Shown here in pieces: positions 27,055 to 36,367 of a stretch of DNA of 64,000 bases (positions within the stretch are counted from its first letter, which is position 1; the number at the start of each line of letters is the position of its first letter). The translations under genes and the position numbers were made by a program. Origin of the DNA: a bacterium (GTDB taxonomy: Bacteria > Planctomycetota > Planctomycetia > Isosphaerales > Isosphaeraceae); assembly GCA_016125085.1 (NCBI GenBank), contig WGMM01000033.1, positions 62,001 to 126,000 of the forward strand, written 5' to 3'. The notes beneath the pieces are model-generated. The model worked only from the letters and a program-made list of their open reading frames with translations. It searched no databases and had not been told where the DNA came from.

Positions 27055-28113
27055 TCAGCCCAGAATTTCGAGTTTGGGCATCTTGGGCTTTTTGATGTTC
27101 TGGATGCTGATCTGTGCCGCGAGTCGCTCGACGACGTTCAGGAGCGGCATGCGCGAGGCCGCCTGTTCGTCGAAAACGGCCGCGGCCTTGCCAGCGTCGC
27201 CCTTTTCGCGGATGGCCGTGAGGAGCGGAACGTCACCCAGGAACGGGATTTCCATTTCCTCAGCCTTTTTAGCGGCACCGCCTCGACCGAAGACTTCGCC
27301 GGTCATGTTTTCGACCATGCCCAGGATCGGCACTTTCAACTGGCGGAACATCGTGATCGCCCGAACGGCGTCGAGCAGGGCCACGGCCTGGGGCGTACAG
27401 ACCACGACGGCACCCGTCAGCGGCAGGGCCTGGGCCAGCGTCAGCGGGACGTCGCCCGTGCCAGGGGGCAGGTCGATGACGAGGTAATCGAGATCGCCCC
27501 AGTCGACCTGATGGAGGAACTGGGTGATGACTCCGTGCAGCATCGGCCCGCGCATGATCACGGCCCGTTCGGGTTCCAGCAGGAAGCCCATCGACATGAC
27601 TTTCATGCCGCCGGCCTCGATCGGCTGTATGCGATCGCCCTTGGCCATCGGCCGGCCCGAGGCGCCGACGAGGTGCGGGATCGAAGGGCCGTAAATGTCG
27701 GCGTCCATCAGGCCGACGCTCGAGCCGTAGCTTTTCAGGCCCAGGGCGATCGATGTGGCGAGCGTGCTCTTGCCGACTCCGCCTTTGCCCGAGCCGACGG
27801 CGATGACATTTTTCACGCCCGGAATGTCGCCCTTTTCGCGGACGCCCTTGCCGCGCACCTCAGCGGTCATCTGAATGTCGATCGTCCGGATATCGGACGG
27901 CAGGCGGCTGCGGAGGGCCGATTCGACATCGCTCCGGATCTTTTCCTTGAGCGGGCAAGCCGGTGTGGTGAGATTCACCGTGAGACGCACCGAGTCGGGG
28001 CCGATCACGATATCGCGAATCATGCCCAGGTCGGTCAGGTCGCGGTTCAGGTCAGGGTCCTTCACGCCTTTAAGGGCGGAAATCACATCGGACTGTGTCA
28101 GGGCGTGAGCCAT
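27055..28113 (-). CDS. Mrp/ApbC/NBP35-family Fe-S cluster carrier ATPase
   Basis: The 352-residue protein has an N-terminal MIP18-like domain (ALKGVKDPDLNRDLTDLGM, about residues 8-85) and a C-terminal P-loop domain. The deviant Walker A GSGKGGVGKSTLA is near residue 108, LMDADIYGPS follows, and DYLVIDLPPGTGD is the Walker B region. These define Mrp/ApbC proteins, which bind and pass on Fe-S clusters in the cytoplasm. The C-terminal CxxC found in many members is not seen, so cluster binding may use other residues or a partner. The start MAHALTQSD at 28113 begins right at the domain. It stands alone. Confidence 0.88.
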   Translation of the reverse strand: MAHALTQSDVISALKGVKDPDLNRDLTDLGMIRDIVIGPDSVRLTVNLTTPACPLKEKIRSDVESALRSRLPSDIRTIDIQMTAEVRGKGVREKGDIPGVKNVIAVGSGKGGVGKSTLATSIALGLKSYGSSVGLMDADIYGPSIPHLVGASGRPMAKGDRIQPIEAGGMKVMSMGFLLEPERAVIMRGPMLHGVITQFLHQVDWGDLDYLVIDLPPGTGDVPLTLAQALPLTGAVVVCTPQAVALLDAVRAITMFRQLKVPILGMVENMTGEVFGRGGAAKKAEEMEIPFLGDVPLLTAIREKGDAGKAAAVFDEQAASRMPLLNVVERLAAQISIQNIKKPKMPKLEILG

Positions 28114-28353
28114 GTTCTTGCTTTTCCGGCGAAGTCGCCGTCGCTGCTGGAGACTGGCACTCGGTTCGGACATTCTCGGGGCTGGCTGCGGTGCCTTCGA
28201 GTCGCGGCCAGGAATATCGTGTCACGATGTTATATACCTTTACGGCTTCGCGGCGAAAGTCGTTCAGGTCGATCTTGCGGTCGAAGTTCATGCTGCCAAA
28301 TTAATTACGGCTGAATCGCCGAACCTGTCTCGGGGAATTTTCGACGAACCGGA

Positions 28354-28773
28354 TCAATCGACCGTTGACCAGTTCATCACTCTCTTCGCGATCTCCGGCG
28401 GCGGGGACGTCCGGTCCAGGACCAGTCTCACACCCAGTTCGGCCCAGGCGGGTCGGGTGCTGGTGTCGAACCATGGGGCCAGGACGTAAACAGGCATGGA
28501 GTCGAAGTTCGTCCGCCCGGGATCGGTCATTGAGAACACAAGCGCCATCGCGGCTTCGATTTGCGGATCCGTCCAGCCCAGGTCGACGACATGGGCCGAG
28601 TTCTCGTGATGCAGCGTTTCGCCGAATTCCTGCCGGGCGACATCGATGCGGCGGTTTTCGACGCGCAGTCCCTGGTTTTCGAACCGCCACGCCAGGCGGC
28701 GTGTGAGCGAGCTGTCATGTGCCCAGAGAAAGATGCAGGCAGGTCGCGATAGCGGGAATCCGTAATCTTTCAT
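28354..28773 (-). CDS. Small alpha/beta protein, possibly receiver-like, unknown function
   Basis: This 139-residue protein starts MKDYGFPLSRPACIFLWAHD at 28773, divergent from the dnaJ-like gene 93 bases away. Alternating hydrophobic strands and helices (ACIFLWAHD, AHVVDLGW, MPVYVLAPWFD, VRLVLDRT) suggest a Rossmann- or receiver-like fold. However, the conserved phosphoacceptor Asp setting of response regulators is not clear and no family was recognised. The same reading frame continues upstream as an open frame antisense to the dnaJ-like gene; that extension is a shadow. Confidence rests on the hydrophobic pattern and codon quality. Confidence 0.5.
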   Translation of the reverse strand: MKDYGFPLSRPACIFLWAHDSSLTRRLAWRFENQGLRVENRRIDVARQEFGETLHHENSAHVVDLGWTDPQIEAAMALVFSMTDPGRTNFDSMPVYVLAPWFDTSTRPAWAELGVRLVLDRTSPPPEIAKRVMNWSTVD

Positions 28774-28866
28774 CGTTCGATTGATCTCGCGAAAGTGCCG
28801 ATCTGTCTTGTATCTTGTATCGTATGGCGAGCACTCGCCCTCCATCGGTTCTCCAGGGGTACGGAA

Positions 28867-29934
28867 ATGCCGGATTCGGACTACTATCAGATATTGGGCG
28901 TATCGCGTGACGCGTCCGAGGACGAGATCAAGAAAGCCTATCGAAGTCTGGCCCGGAAGCACCACCCCGACCTGAATCCTGACAACAAGAAAGAGGCCGA
29001 GGCCAAATTCAAGGAAGTTCAGGAAGCCTACGACGTCATTGGCGACTCCGACAAGCGTGCCCAGTACGACCGTTTCGGCAAGGGCTTCGCTTCCGGCGGG
29101 TTCCCGCCAGGCGGCGGTGCAGGTCCGTTCGGCGGAGGCGGAGGTGGGCCAGGCGGATTCGGGCCTGGTCAGGGCGGCTGGTTCAATACGGACCAGACTG
29201 GCGGTACGTTTCAGTTCGACTTGAACGATCTGCTTGGCGGAATGGGCGGCGGTCATTCGCGTCCGACGGGCGGTGCGGGGTTCGAAAGTGATGACGGGGG
29301 CGGGATTTTCGAAGAAATCCTCTCGAAAGTCCGGGGCGGAAAAACTCGTAAGAAAGGGCGGCCCGGTGGTACGCATGGGGGGGGCTCCGTGGCCGAACCG
29401 ATGCATGCCCGAATCGACGTCCCGTTCATGACAGCCGTCAAGGGCGGCGAGACGTCGATTGACATCTCGTTCGACTCCGGCGATTCCGAAACCCTCACCC
29501 TGAAAATTCCGCCCGGAACGACCAGCGGTCAGAAGTTGCGATTGCGCGGCAAAGGCGTCGTGACCCCGCGCGGGCAACGTGGCGACCTGATCGTGGAGGT
29601 GACCGTCGAACCGCACCCCTGGTTCAAGCTGGACGGACGAGACTTGACCATCGAAGTCCCGATCGCGGTGAACGAAGCCCTGTTGGGCGTCAAGATCGAC
29701 GTTCCCACGCTGGACGGCGTCAAGACCGTGCCGATCCCGGCGGGTACTTCCAGCGGGGCCCGGTTGCGGCTCAAAGGCCAGGGCGTGCCGGCCAGGGGCG
29801 AACAGCCCGCCGGCGACATGTACGTCGTCACGAAGATCGTCCTGCCCAAAACGCTTGACGACGCTACCAAAGCCAGGATCGCCGAGATCTCCGCTGCTCT
29901 TGACACCAATCCACGCAAGAGTTTGTGGAAATGA
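28867..29934 (+). CDS. DnaJ/CbpA-type J-domain co-chaperone
   Basis: The 355-residue protein begins MPDSDYYQILGVSRDAS, and the J-domain contains the essential HPD in KHHPDLNPD. A Gly/Phe-rich linker follows (about residues 75-150). Two C-terminal substrate-binding beta domains are seen in ARIDVPFMTAVKGGE, LKIPPGTTSGQKLRLRGKG and VPIPAGTSSGARLRLKGQG. The zinc-finger CxxCxGxG repeats of type A DnaJ are absent, so this is a type B (CbpA-like) protein that stimulates DnaK. The gene leads a four-gene chain with ATGA overlaps, ahead of a small membrane protein, rnpA and yidD. Confidence 0.9.
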   Translation: MPDSDYYQILGVSRDASEDEIKKAYRSLARKHHPDLNPDNKKEAEAKFKEVQEAYDVIGDSDKRAQYDRFGKGFASGGFPPGGGAGPFGGGGGGPGGFGPGQGGWFNTDQTGGTFQFDLNDLLGGMGGGHSRPTGGAGFESDDGGGIFEEILSKVRGGKTRKKGRPGGTHGGGSVAEPMHARIDVPFMTAVKGGETSIDISFDSGDSETLTLKIPPGTTSGQKLRLRGKGVVTPRGQRGDLIVEVTVEPHPWFKLDGRDLTIEVPIAVNEALLGVKIDVPTLDGVKTVPIPAGTSSGARLRLKGQGVPARGEQPAGDMYVVTKIVLPKTLDDATKARIAEISAALDTNPRKSLWK

Positions 29935-30170
29935 TGCGGGCTGAGGTCCAGAATCGCCTGCGCGCCCGCCGCGCCGCTCAGGCCCTGATTCTCTGGGAAG
30001 CCATCGTGCTGATCGGAATCTGCGCCGTGACGAGTCTTGCGATCTGGCACTTGAGGCGACGGTCAAGCGTGATACGTGAACAATTCCGTCCGCGACAACT
30101 CCCACCGCAAACTCGCGGCGAGATCACGGCGGAATTTCGCGAATCGATCGCCGACGAAGCAGCGTCATGA
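29931..30170 (+). CDS. Small single-helix membrane protein, unknown function
   Basis: The 79-residue protein starts at the ATG that overlaps the dnaJ-like stop by four bases. It has a basic N-terminus (QNRLRARRAAQ), one transmembrane helix (ALILWEAIVLIGICAVTSLAIWHL, split over residues 18-41) and a charged cytoplasmic-type tail. No family was recognised. It is locked between dnaJ-like and rnpA by ATGA overlaps on both sides, which supports it being real and translated. Confidence 0.7.
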   Translation: MMRAEVQNRLRARRAAQALILWEAIVLIGICAVTSLAIWHLRRRSSVIREQFRPRQLPPQTRGEITAEFRESIADEAAS

Positions 30171-30703
30171 GCACCGAACAGTCAAGCGACGCGAACCCGC
30201 CCGAAGATTCGGCTTCCATGGATTTCGATCGACCGAGTGGCCAGTGTGAATCGATCCCGCAGGTTCGTTTTACGCTGCCGAAATCGGCCCGGATGCCTGC
30301 CGGAGGTGCTTACTCACGTGTGTTTCAAGGCCGAAGGGTCGTTTCGGACGAGACGATTTCCCTGCATGTCGGCCCTAACGGGCTTGCGTGGCATCGCCTT
30401 GGTCTGGGCGTCGCCAAAAAGATGTTCCGCAGGGCGGTTGCGCGCAATTACGTGAAACGCCTTATACGTGAAGCGTTTCGGTTGGAAAGGCCGGGCTTCG
30501 GCGGTGGGCTCGATATCGTCGTCAGGCCCAAAGTTCGCGACCTGTCCCGGGACGGCCTGAGGAACTCGCTGCGAAAACTCGTGCCCAAGGCTGAACGCAA
30601 GTTCCTGCAGGATATGAAGAATCGAACCGATTCGCCGGGCGGAGGCACGCTGGATTCCCCCAAAGCGGACGGGAAATCGCCTTCCGGTGAAGCGGCCTCA
30701 TGA
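30167..30703 (+). CDS. rnpA: Ribonuclease P protein component
   Basis: This 178-residue protein contains the RNase P protein signature: SRVFQGRRVVSDE, RLGLGVAKKMFRRAVARN and YVKRLIREAFR, the RNR motif that contacts the RNA subunit. It helps the catalytic RNA process the 5' ends of tRNAs. It is longer than the usual 110-130 residues, with a 40-residue acidic N-terminal extension and a 25-residue Gly/Ser/Pro-rich tail. The start at 30167 overlaps the preceding stop (ATGA) and its own stop overlaps the yidD start at 30700. The typical rpmH neighbour is not here. Confidence 0.9.
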   Translation: MSTEQSSDANPPEDSASMDFDRPSGQCESIPQVRFTLPKSARMPAGGAYSRVFQGRRVVSDETISLHVGPNGLAWHRLGLGVAKKMFRRAVARNYVKRLIREAFRLERPGFGGGLDIVVRPKVRDLSRDGLRNSLRKLVPKAERKFLQDMKNRTDSPGGGTLDSPKADGKSPSGEAAS

Positions 30704-30927
30704 GCGGCTTTTCGCGTTTCGTCTCCTGGGCCCTGATCGCTCCGATCCGGATTTATCAGAAGACGTTAAGCCCACTCATCGGCCCGGTCTGCCGGTTTTA
30801 TCCAAGCTGCTCGAATTATACAATTCAGGCGATCCGCAAATATGGCCCTTTACGAGGCGGGTGGAAAGGGTTCAAACGCATCTGCCGATGCCACCCATGG
30901 AATCCAGGCGGGTATGATCCACCCTGA
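30700..30927 (+). CDS. yidD: YidD membrane protein insertion efficiency factor
   Basis: The 75-residue protein has the YidD pattern throughout: ALIAPIRIYQKTLSPLIGP, CRFYPSCSNYTIQAI, GGWKGFKRICRCHPW and GGYDPP. The Cys residues (CxxxPSC and CRC) are conserved in the family. YidD is a small membrane-associated helper of YidC-dependent insertion and commonly follows rnpA, as here with a four-base overlap. yidC is not next to it in this window. Confidence 0.93.
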   Translation: MSGFSRFVSWALIAPIRIYQKTLSPLIGPVCRFYPSCSNYTIQAIRKYGPLRGGWKGFKRICRCHPWNPGGYDPP

Positions 30928-30966
30928 TTCGCATCGGACCGAAATTCGAAACTTCTCAGGGACGGT

Positions 30967-32166
30967 TCAGACTCCCAGGGCCATTTCGAAATCGGCTCGC
31001 AGGTCGGCTGCGTCTTCGATACCGATGGAAAGACGCACAAGGCCCGGAGTGATTCCCAGGGCGAGGCGTTGCGCTTCTGTGAGCCCACGATGGCTGGTGG
31101 TAACAGGGTGGCTCAAAGTGGTCATGACGTCGCCCAGGCTGGGGGCGAACGGGATTCGCCCCTGAAGCCGCCGAATGAATCGATTCGCGGCCTCGCGGCT
31201 GCCCAGATCGATCGTCATGATCGTGCCGAAACCGCCTTCGAGAATTTGCGACGCGATCCGATAGTCGACATGCGATTTCAATCCGGGATAATGCACCCGG
31301 TCCACCTGGGAATGGAGCTCCAGAAATTCGGCCAGCACCTGAGCGTTCTCGCACGCCTTACGGAAGCGTAAAGGCAAAGTGGCCATGCCGCGCAGGGCCA
31401 GGGCGCATTCGAAAGGGTTGGCCGTCATGCCGAAGCTGGAAACAGCGGGCCGGATCGCGGCGATCGCTTCGACCGAGCCCGCCAGGGCTCCGATGGTGGC
31501 ATCGCTGTGGCCGGCGATCATTTTCGTGACGGAATGAGTGACGTATGCTGCCCCCATTGCGATCGGCCGTGCAATGAGTGGTGCGAAGGTGTTGTCCACG
31601 GCAAGTGCCACCCCCCGGCTCTGGCAGAATTCGGCCAGCCTGGGCAGGTCAGGCACGCGCACCAGCGGGTTGGTGATCGTCTCGACGAAGCAGAGTTTCG
31701 TGGCAAGCGTGACTCCATCGGTCCAGGTGTCCGGATCGCATGGGTCAAAGATGGAATGATCGACGCCGAATCTGGCGAGATCTTGTGCGACGAGCACTTG
31801 CGTTCGCCCGTAAAGGCCTTTGCCCAGCGTGATGTGATCGCCCTGCCGCAGCAGGCCCAGGAAAAGCGCCGCCTCGGCCGCCATTCCCGATGATGTCGCC
31901 ATGGCGGCCTCGGCGGCTTCCAGTGCCGCGATTTGGGCCCCGAGCCTGGCGGCGCCTGGGTGCCCATCGCGGGCATAGACATAACCTGCTTCTGTACCGC
32001 CATATACGGCGTCGACATGGTCCAGGTCGCGAAATTCGTAGACAACGGACCATTCGATACCTGGCACGAGTGGCCGGGTGGTCGGTTCGGTCACACGATC
32101 CGGCCGGACGCATCTGGTGTCGATCGATTCGTGGGCTGGTTCAGGAGTATTGGGTTCTAGGTTCAT
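30967..32166 (-). CDS. Cys/Met-metabolism PLP enzyme (cystathionine gamma-synthase/lyase type)
   Basis: The 399-residue protein is a trans-sulfuration enzyme of the Cys/Met PLP family. YVYARDGHPGAARLG is the N-terminal substrate region, ATSSGMAAEAALF the phosphate-binding loop, and FVETITNPLVRVPD with AVDNTF follows. The Schiff-base lysine is in HSVTKMIAGHSDA. Family members add or remove sulfur groups at the gamma carbon of homoserine derivatives or methionine; by-eye motifs do not separate synthase, gamma-lyase and sulfhydrylase. The start MNLEPNTPE at 32166 was preferred over an upstream in-frame codon. It converges with yidD and is divergent from the M16 peptidase gene. Confidence 0.85.
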   Translation of the reverse strand: MNLEPNTPEPAHESIDTRCVRPDRVTEPTTRPLVPGIEWSVVYEFRDLDHVDAVYGGTEAGYVYARDGHPGAARLGAQIAALEAAEAAMATSSGMAAEAALFLGLLRQGDHITLGKGLYGRTQVLVAQDLARFGVDHSIFDPCDPDTWTDGVTLATKLCFVETITNPLVRVPDLPRLAEFCQSRGVALAVDNTFAPLIARPIAMGAAYVTHSVTKMIAGHSDATIGALAGSVEAIAAIRPAVSSFGMTANPFECALALRGMATLPLRFRKACENAQVLAEFLELHSQVDRVHYPGLKSHVDYRIASQILEGGFGTIMTIDLGSREAANRFIRRLQGRIPFAPSLGDVMTTLSHPVTTSHRGLTEAQRLALGITPGLVRLSIGIEDAADLRADFEMALGV

Positions 32167-32355
32167 GGCGATGGCGGTTCGGTGATCGTTTCGGAATCGT
32201 GCGGTCTTCCTCATGGTGAGAATGATCTCGCACGATCGGGCCGACTTGGGATAATGTAACGATTCGCACGGCCGCGGACCATTCCCGCCCGACGTACCCT
32301 TTTTCGGGCGAACGCATCATGGCCGATCCCACCAATGGAGTGAGAACGACGAACT

Positions 32356-35034
32356 ATGGATTTCCCCCAGGCGCCTCGTTGGGAATCGATCAAGCGAACG
32401 CTCGGTAATGGCCTTGAGGTGATCGTCTGTCCGAATCGCCGTTCGACCATGGCGTCCGTGAATCTGTGGTACGACGTCGGAAGCCAGAACGAAAAACCGG
32501 GCCAGCGCGGCTTCGCTCACCTCTTCGAACACCTCATGTTCGAAGGTTCGAAGCACTATCCCGGCGATTTTTTCGAGCACCTGCAGAAGTACGGCGCTGG
32601 TGTGAATGGGTCGACATCTTCGGACCGCACCAATTATTACGAAGATATCCCGACCGAGATTCTGGAGCTGGCCCTGGCGATGGAGTCGGACCGGATGGGC
32701 CACCTGGTCGAGGCCCTCGACGACAAGCGTCTTGAGACTCAAAAGGGAGTCGTCACCAACGAATATCGCCAGAATTACGCGAACAAACCCTACGGAATGG
32801 TGTCGCGAATCACGGCCGAAGCGCTTTACCCGGACGGTCACCCGTATTCGTGGACGACCATCGGCCTGATGGAAGAAGTCAACGCGGCGACCCGCGGCGA
32901 AGTCGTCGCGTTTTTCGAACAATTCTATGTGCCTGCCAACGCCAGCCTCTGCATCGCGGGCCATGTGCATGCCGACGAAGCCTTCGAGATGGCGGATCGC
33001 TATTTCGGCGGCTTCCGCCCCGGAGTGCGCTGCCCGGTTCCTGACGTTGCCGAGAATGTTCTGTCCGACGACCGCAGAATCGTCATGCGCGACAGAGTCA
33101 CTCTCGAACGCATCCACATCGTCTGGCCCACGGTAAGGCAACTGACGGCCGACGAACCGGCCCTGAGCGTTCTGGGGGATATCCTGTCCAGCGGCCGCAC
33201 GAGCCGGCTTTATCGCAAACTGGTCGTCGAAACGCGACTTGCCCAGGACGTTTCCGCCGGTCAATGGTCGCGCGAACTTGCCGGCCAATTCAGCGTGATC
33301 GTTACGCTCACCCCAGGCTCCTCGGCCGACGAAACCCGCAAGATCATCGAAGCGACCTTGGACGAAATCGCCCGGGAAGGCCCCACGGCGGACGAAGTCG
33401 AACGGATTCGTCGCCGCCGCTGGTCTTCGCACCTGTTCAGCCTGGAGCGAATGGGCGGCTTCGGCGGGGTGGCGGATCGGCTCAACGCATTCAACCTGTT
33501 CACGGGCGACCCCGACCGGCTTTGGACGGACGCCCTGCGCTATCGCGACGTCACTCCAGAGGCCGTCGCGGCAGCCGCGCGGAGCTATCTTGTCGATCGG
33601 CCGTCGGTATCGATACTCGTCACGCCGCAGAAGCGGGTTTCTGTCGAACCCGATCGTGCCGCCGGCGTCACGATCGGCCCGGCCAAATCTCACCGGCTGG
33701 CCGAGCCGCGTGAAGTGGCCATCGGCGACCGTGCCACTCTCTGGCTTTTGCCCCGACGCGACTGGCCTGTCGTCGCAGGTACGTTCGCCGCCATGCCCGC
33801 CCCGGCTTTGATCTCACCGCCGAAGTCGGGCGCCACGCAGCTTCACAGTGCGACCGTCATGGAAGGCACGGCCCGGCGCAGTGGCCCTGAACTGGCCGAA
33901 GCGATCGAATCGCTCGGTTCGGGAATTTCTCCTGATTCGGACTGGGACGGCTTCCACCTCCTGTTTCAGGCCACATCGGAAGGGCTTGCACCGACCTGGG
34001 ACCTGGCCGCTGAAATCTGGCGAGAGGCGGCGTTTCCGGAAATCGATTGGCGGCGCCAGCGCGACCGGCTCGTCAATGCCCAGAAGGCCGAGGTCGATCG
34101 TCCCGAAAGCCTTGCTCACAGGGCGTTTCTCAGTGGCCTTTTCGGGGTGGAAGGCCGCTTCGGCATGCCTCTTTCCGGCACGCCCGAAAGCCTGGCGGCA
34201 CTGGGCCAGAACGACCTGCTTGCCCTGCATGGCAGATTGAACCGGCCGGACAGGTTCCACATTGCGATCGTCGGCGATTTCGACGAATCAGCCATGATCG
34301 AAAAAGCCTCGGCCCTGGCCGCAGCCATGGGGCCGCCGATGGCTGGAGATGCCGCCGAGGATGTCGCCGCACCGTCCGTGGCGGAAAATCCCCACAGCAG
34401 GTTGATCGTCGTGGACAAGCCAGGCCTGCAGCAGGCTGTGATCCGCCTGGGCCAGCGCGGGCTCACGAGTCTGGACTCTGACCGCGATGCCCTGATTCTC
34501 TGGAACCTGGCCCTCGGCGGGCTCTTCACGTCACGTCTGAATCATGTCCTGCGCGAAACGAAAGGGCTGACTTACGGCGTACGCAGCGGTTTCGACACCC
34601 GCAGGGCAGTGCCGGGGGCATATCTCGTGGCGTCGTCGGTGCAGCATGATCGCTGCGCTGAGGCCATCGTGGCAGTGCGGCATGAGATTTTCGCCATGCT
34701 CGGCGAAAATCCGCTGACGCCGGTGGAGCTTGAGAATGCGCGGCGGAACCGGCTGGAATCGACAGCCCGGGACGATGAAACATGCACATCCGTAGTTCGC
34801 CGGCTCGTCGATACCTGGCTTGCTGGCGAACCGGCCACCGATGCGAACGCACAGACGGAACGGTTTCGCAAGATCACGCTTGACGAAGTCCAGGCGGCCG
34901 CGGCTCGGCGGATCAAGCCGCAACACTGGCTGAATGTGCTCGTGGCGGACTGGTCGAAAGTCAGGAACGATGTCGAAGCGATCGGGTTCGAATCGATCCA
35001 GGTGCTGACTCCAGAACAGGTTCTGTCGATCTGA
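32356..35034 (+). CDS. M16-family zinc peptidase with two M16 domains
   Basis: The 892-residue protein has an active N-terminal domain with the inverted zinc motif HLFEHLMF near residue 55 and the third ligand Glu in ETQKGVVTNEYRQN, as in pitrilysin, PqqL and processing peptidases. A second M16-like domain from about residue 460 lacks HxxEH but keeps the partner-domain RY-type segment (RETKGLTYGVRSGF). Together they make the full clam-shell in a single chain. No signal peptide is present at the chosen start, MDFPQAPRWES, so location is uncertain. It degrades peptides or processes precursors. A convergent hairpin follows. Confidence 0.88.
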   Translation: MDFPQAPRWESIKRTLGNGLEVIVCPNRRSTMASVNLWYDVGSQNEKPGQRGFAHLFEHLMFEGSKHYPGDFFEHLQKYGAGVNGSTSSDRTNYYEDIPTEILELALAMESDRMGHLVEALDDKRLETQKGVVTNEYRQNYANKPYGMVSRITAEALYPDGHPYSWTTIGLMEEVNAATRGEVVAFFEQFYVPANASLCIAGHVHADEAFEMADRYFGGFRPGVRCPVPDVAENVLSDDRRIVMRDRVTLERIHIVWPTVRQLTADEPALSVLGDILSSGRTSRLYRKLVVETRLAQDVSAGQWSRELAGQFSVIVTLTPGSSADETRKIIEATLDEIAREGPTADEVERIRRRRWSSHLFSLERMGGFGGVADRLNAFNLFTGDPDRLWTDALRYRDVTPEAVAAAARSYLVDRPSVSILVTPQKRVSVEPDRAAGVTIGPAKSHRLAEPREVAIGDRATLWLLPRRDWPVVAGTFAAMPAPALISPPKSGATQLHSATVMEGTARRSGPELAEAIESLGSGISPDSDWDGFHLLFQATSEGLAPTWDLAAEIWREAAFPEIDWRRQRDRLVNAQKAEVDRPESLAHRAFLSGLFGVEGRFGMPLSGTPESLAALGQNDLLALHGRLNRPDRFHIAIVGDFDESAMIEKASALAAAMGPPMAGDAAEDVAAPSVAENPHSRLIVVDKPGLQQAVIRLGQRGLTSLDSDRDALILWNLALGGLFTSRLNHVLRETKGLTYGVRSGFDTRRAVPGAYLVASSVQHDRCAEAIVAVRHEIFAMLGENPLTPVELENARRNRLESTARDDETCTSVVRRLVDTWLAGEPATDANAQTERFRKITLDEVQAAAARRIKPQHWLNVLVADWSKVRNDVEAIGFESIQVLTPEQVLSI

Positions 35035-35049
35035 CGAGAATCGGCTCAA

Positions 35050-35073
35050 GCCGCCGGAGCGAAATCCGGCGGC
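35050..35073. terminator. Shared hairpin between two convergent genes
   Basis: GCCGCCGGA and TCCGGCGGC form a perfect 9-bp stem with a GCGAAA loop, 15 bases past the M16 gene stop and 42 bases from the end of the convergent DUF2059 gene. It has no T-run on either side but is well placed to end both transcripts. Confidence 0.55.
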
Positions 35074-35115
35074 GCGCAGCATCCTGGGAATCCGCTTTCG
35101 TACGAAACCGGGTGA

Positions 35116-35604
35116 TCACTGCTGAGGGTTCGAGTTATTCTTCTGCAGCTCTTCGACGACCATGCGCTGAAGCTCGCCGATGTTCTCCTGCACCCGTTTC
35201 ATCCCCAGTTCCGAGCATTTCTGCTGAAGGGGCATCATCTTCTTCACGGCTTTCTGGCCGACAGGAGTGCGGTAAAATGCCGTGATTTCCTTGAGTTCCT
35301 GCTCGGTGAACTCTTCCATGTGAATTTTGATCAGATCGTCTTTCATCACTTCGTAGTTGAAGTGCTGCCGCATGAATTTTTTCATCACAGGCTTGAGCTG
35401 AATCAGCATCGGATTCGCCTTGGCCTGTTGATCGATCGACTGATCGATGATCTGATCGAACGTCGTTTCGATTCCGGTCGCTTTGAGAAAATCCTCAGCC
35501 GCCATGCGATGACTTTTCTCGTCGGCCGACGCTTGTGCGCCGATCGTCAGAAAGCCGACCGCCAGAACCGCCAGCAGACTCATCGAGCCGGGTCGTCGCA
35601 TCAT
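35116..35604 (-). CDS. Secreted DUF2059-domain protein
   Basis: This 162-residue protein begins with a signal peptide (SLLAVLAVGFLTIGAQASA) and contains a DUF2059 domain. Typical pieces are MKKFMRQHFNYEVMKDDL, EEFTEQELKEITAFYRTPVGQKA and the closing KKMMPLQQK. The domain is small and helical, of unknown role, and common in Gram-negative exported proteins. The start at 35604 (MMRRPGS) has a GGAG site eleven bases upstream. It converges with the M16 peptidase gene. Confidence 0.83.
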   Translation of the reverse strand: MMRRPGSMSLLAVLAVGFLTIGAQASADEKSHRMAAEDFLKATGIETTFDQIIDQSIDQQAKANPMLIQLKPVMKKFMRQHFNYEVMKDDLIKIHMEEFTEQELKEITAFYRTPVGQKAVKKMMPLQQKCSELGMKRVQENIGELQRMVVEELQKNNSNPQQ

Positions 35605-36011
35605 GTTCGAAAATCTCCAGAATCCGTGGGAATCTCGCCCAGGTTCGATACCTGCGACGGATCGTCCCGGCGAAGTTCGAGGTCTCCAGGCTTCGCACGA
35701 CACTCGTGCGGTGTTCGCCTGGCTTCGATCACCTTCGACACAGGCCACGTGATGAGCTTCGTCGTTCAGGCGTGGATATTCGCATGCCCCGGAACGGCGG
35801 TCAATCGTTCATGAATGAGGTCATGACATTGAGAAGCCGGACTTTTCGCCGGTCGGCAGCAGATTCTCTGATCGAAAAATCGATTCCGGATTACGAACGA
35901 AGGGGAAAGCTTTGACGTTTCGATTCGCGACGTTACAATTCTGATATGACGCTCCGGACCGTGCAAGTCCGCGAGCGGGTGCCATGTTCCTGATTCGGAG
36001 GATCTTGATCG

Positions 36012-36344
36012 ATGCCAGTGACATTGACGGAAACGGCTGCCAGCGAAGTCAAGCGTATTCTGGGCGAACAAAGCGTGCCTGACGGTACGGTTCTGCGCGT
36101 CGGCGTCAAGGGCGGCGGCTGCAGCGGTTTTTCCTACGACCTGAACTTCGACAGCGAAACTTCCGAGAAGGACCGGGTCACCGACTTCTTCGGCGTCAAG
36201 CTGGCGATCGAAAAGAAGTTCGACCCCTACCTCGACGGCACGGTCATTGACTTCGTCACCAACGACCTCGGCCAGCGCGGGTTCAAGTTCACGAACCCCA
36301 ACGTCGTCAAGTCGTGCGGCTGCGGTTCGAGCTTCTCGGTCTGA
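36012..36344 (+). CDS. A-type Fe-S cluster carrier (IscA/ErpA/HesB family)
   Basis: The 110-residue protein starts MPVTLTETAASEV with GGAGG ten bases upstream. It carries the three conserved cysteines: one in GGGCSGFSY and two in the C-terminal SCGCGSSF. These bind the Fe-S cluster that A-type carriers hand to apo-proteins. Length and motif spacing fit IscA/ErpA exactly; which subtype cannot be said. No isc or suf genes are next to it. A strong bidirectional terminator follows. Confidence 0.92.
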   Translation: MPVTLTETAASEVKRILGEQSVPDGTVLRVGVKGGGCSGFSYDLNFDSETSEKDRVTDFFGVKLAIEKKFDPYLDGTVIDFVTNDLGQRGFKFTNPNVVKSCGCGSSFSV

Positions 36345-36367
36345 CCCAACACATAAGCCAGACATGC

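Noticed and set aside
26932..28314. A 460-codon plus-strand frame over the Mrp gene
   Set aside because: The minus-strand Mrp protein has complete motifs; the plus-strand translation is His/Asp/Gly-rich without a recognisable fold.
28774..30105. Upstream extension of the 139-residue minus-strand protein to 583 residues
   Set aside because: The added part is antisense to the clear DnaJ-like protein and lacks domain character.
32317..33693. A 458-codon minus-strand frame inside the M16 peptidase gene
   Set aside because: The plus strand encodes the HxxEH peptidase; the antisense product is Arg/Gly/Asp-rich and has no motif.
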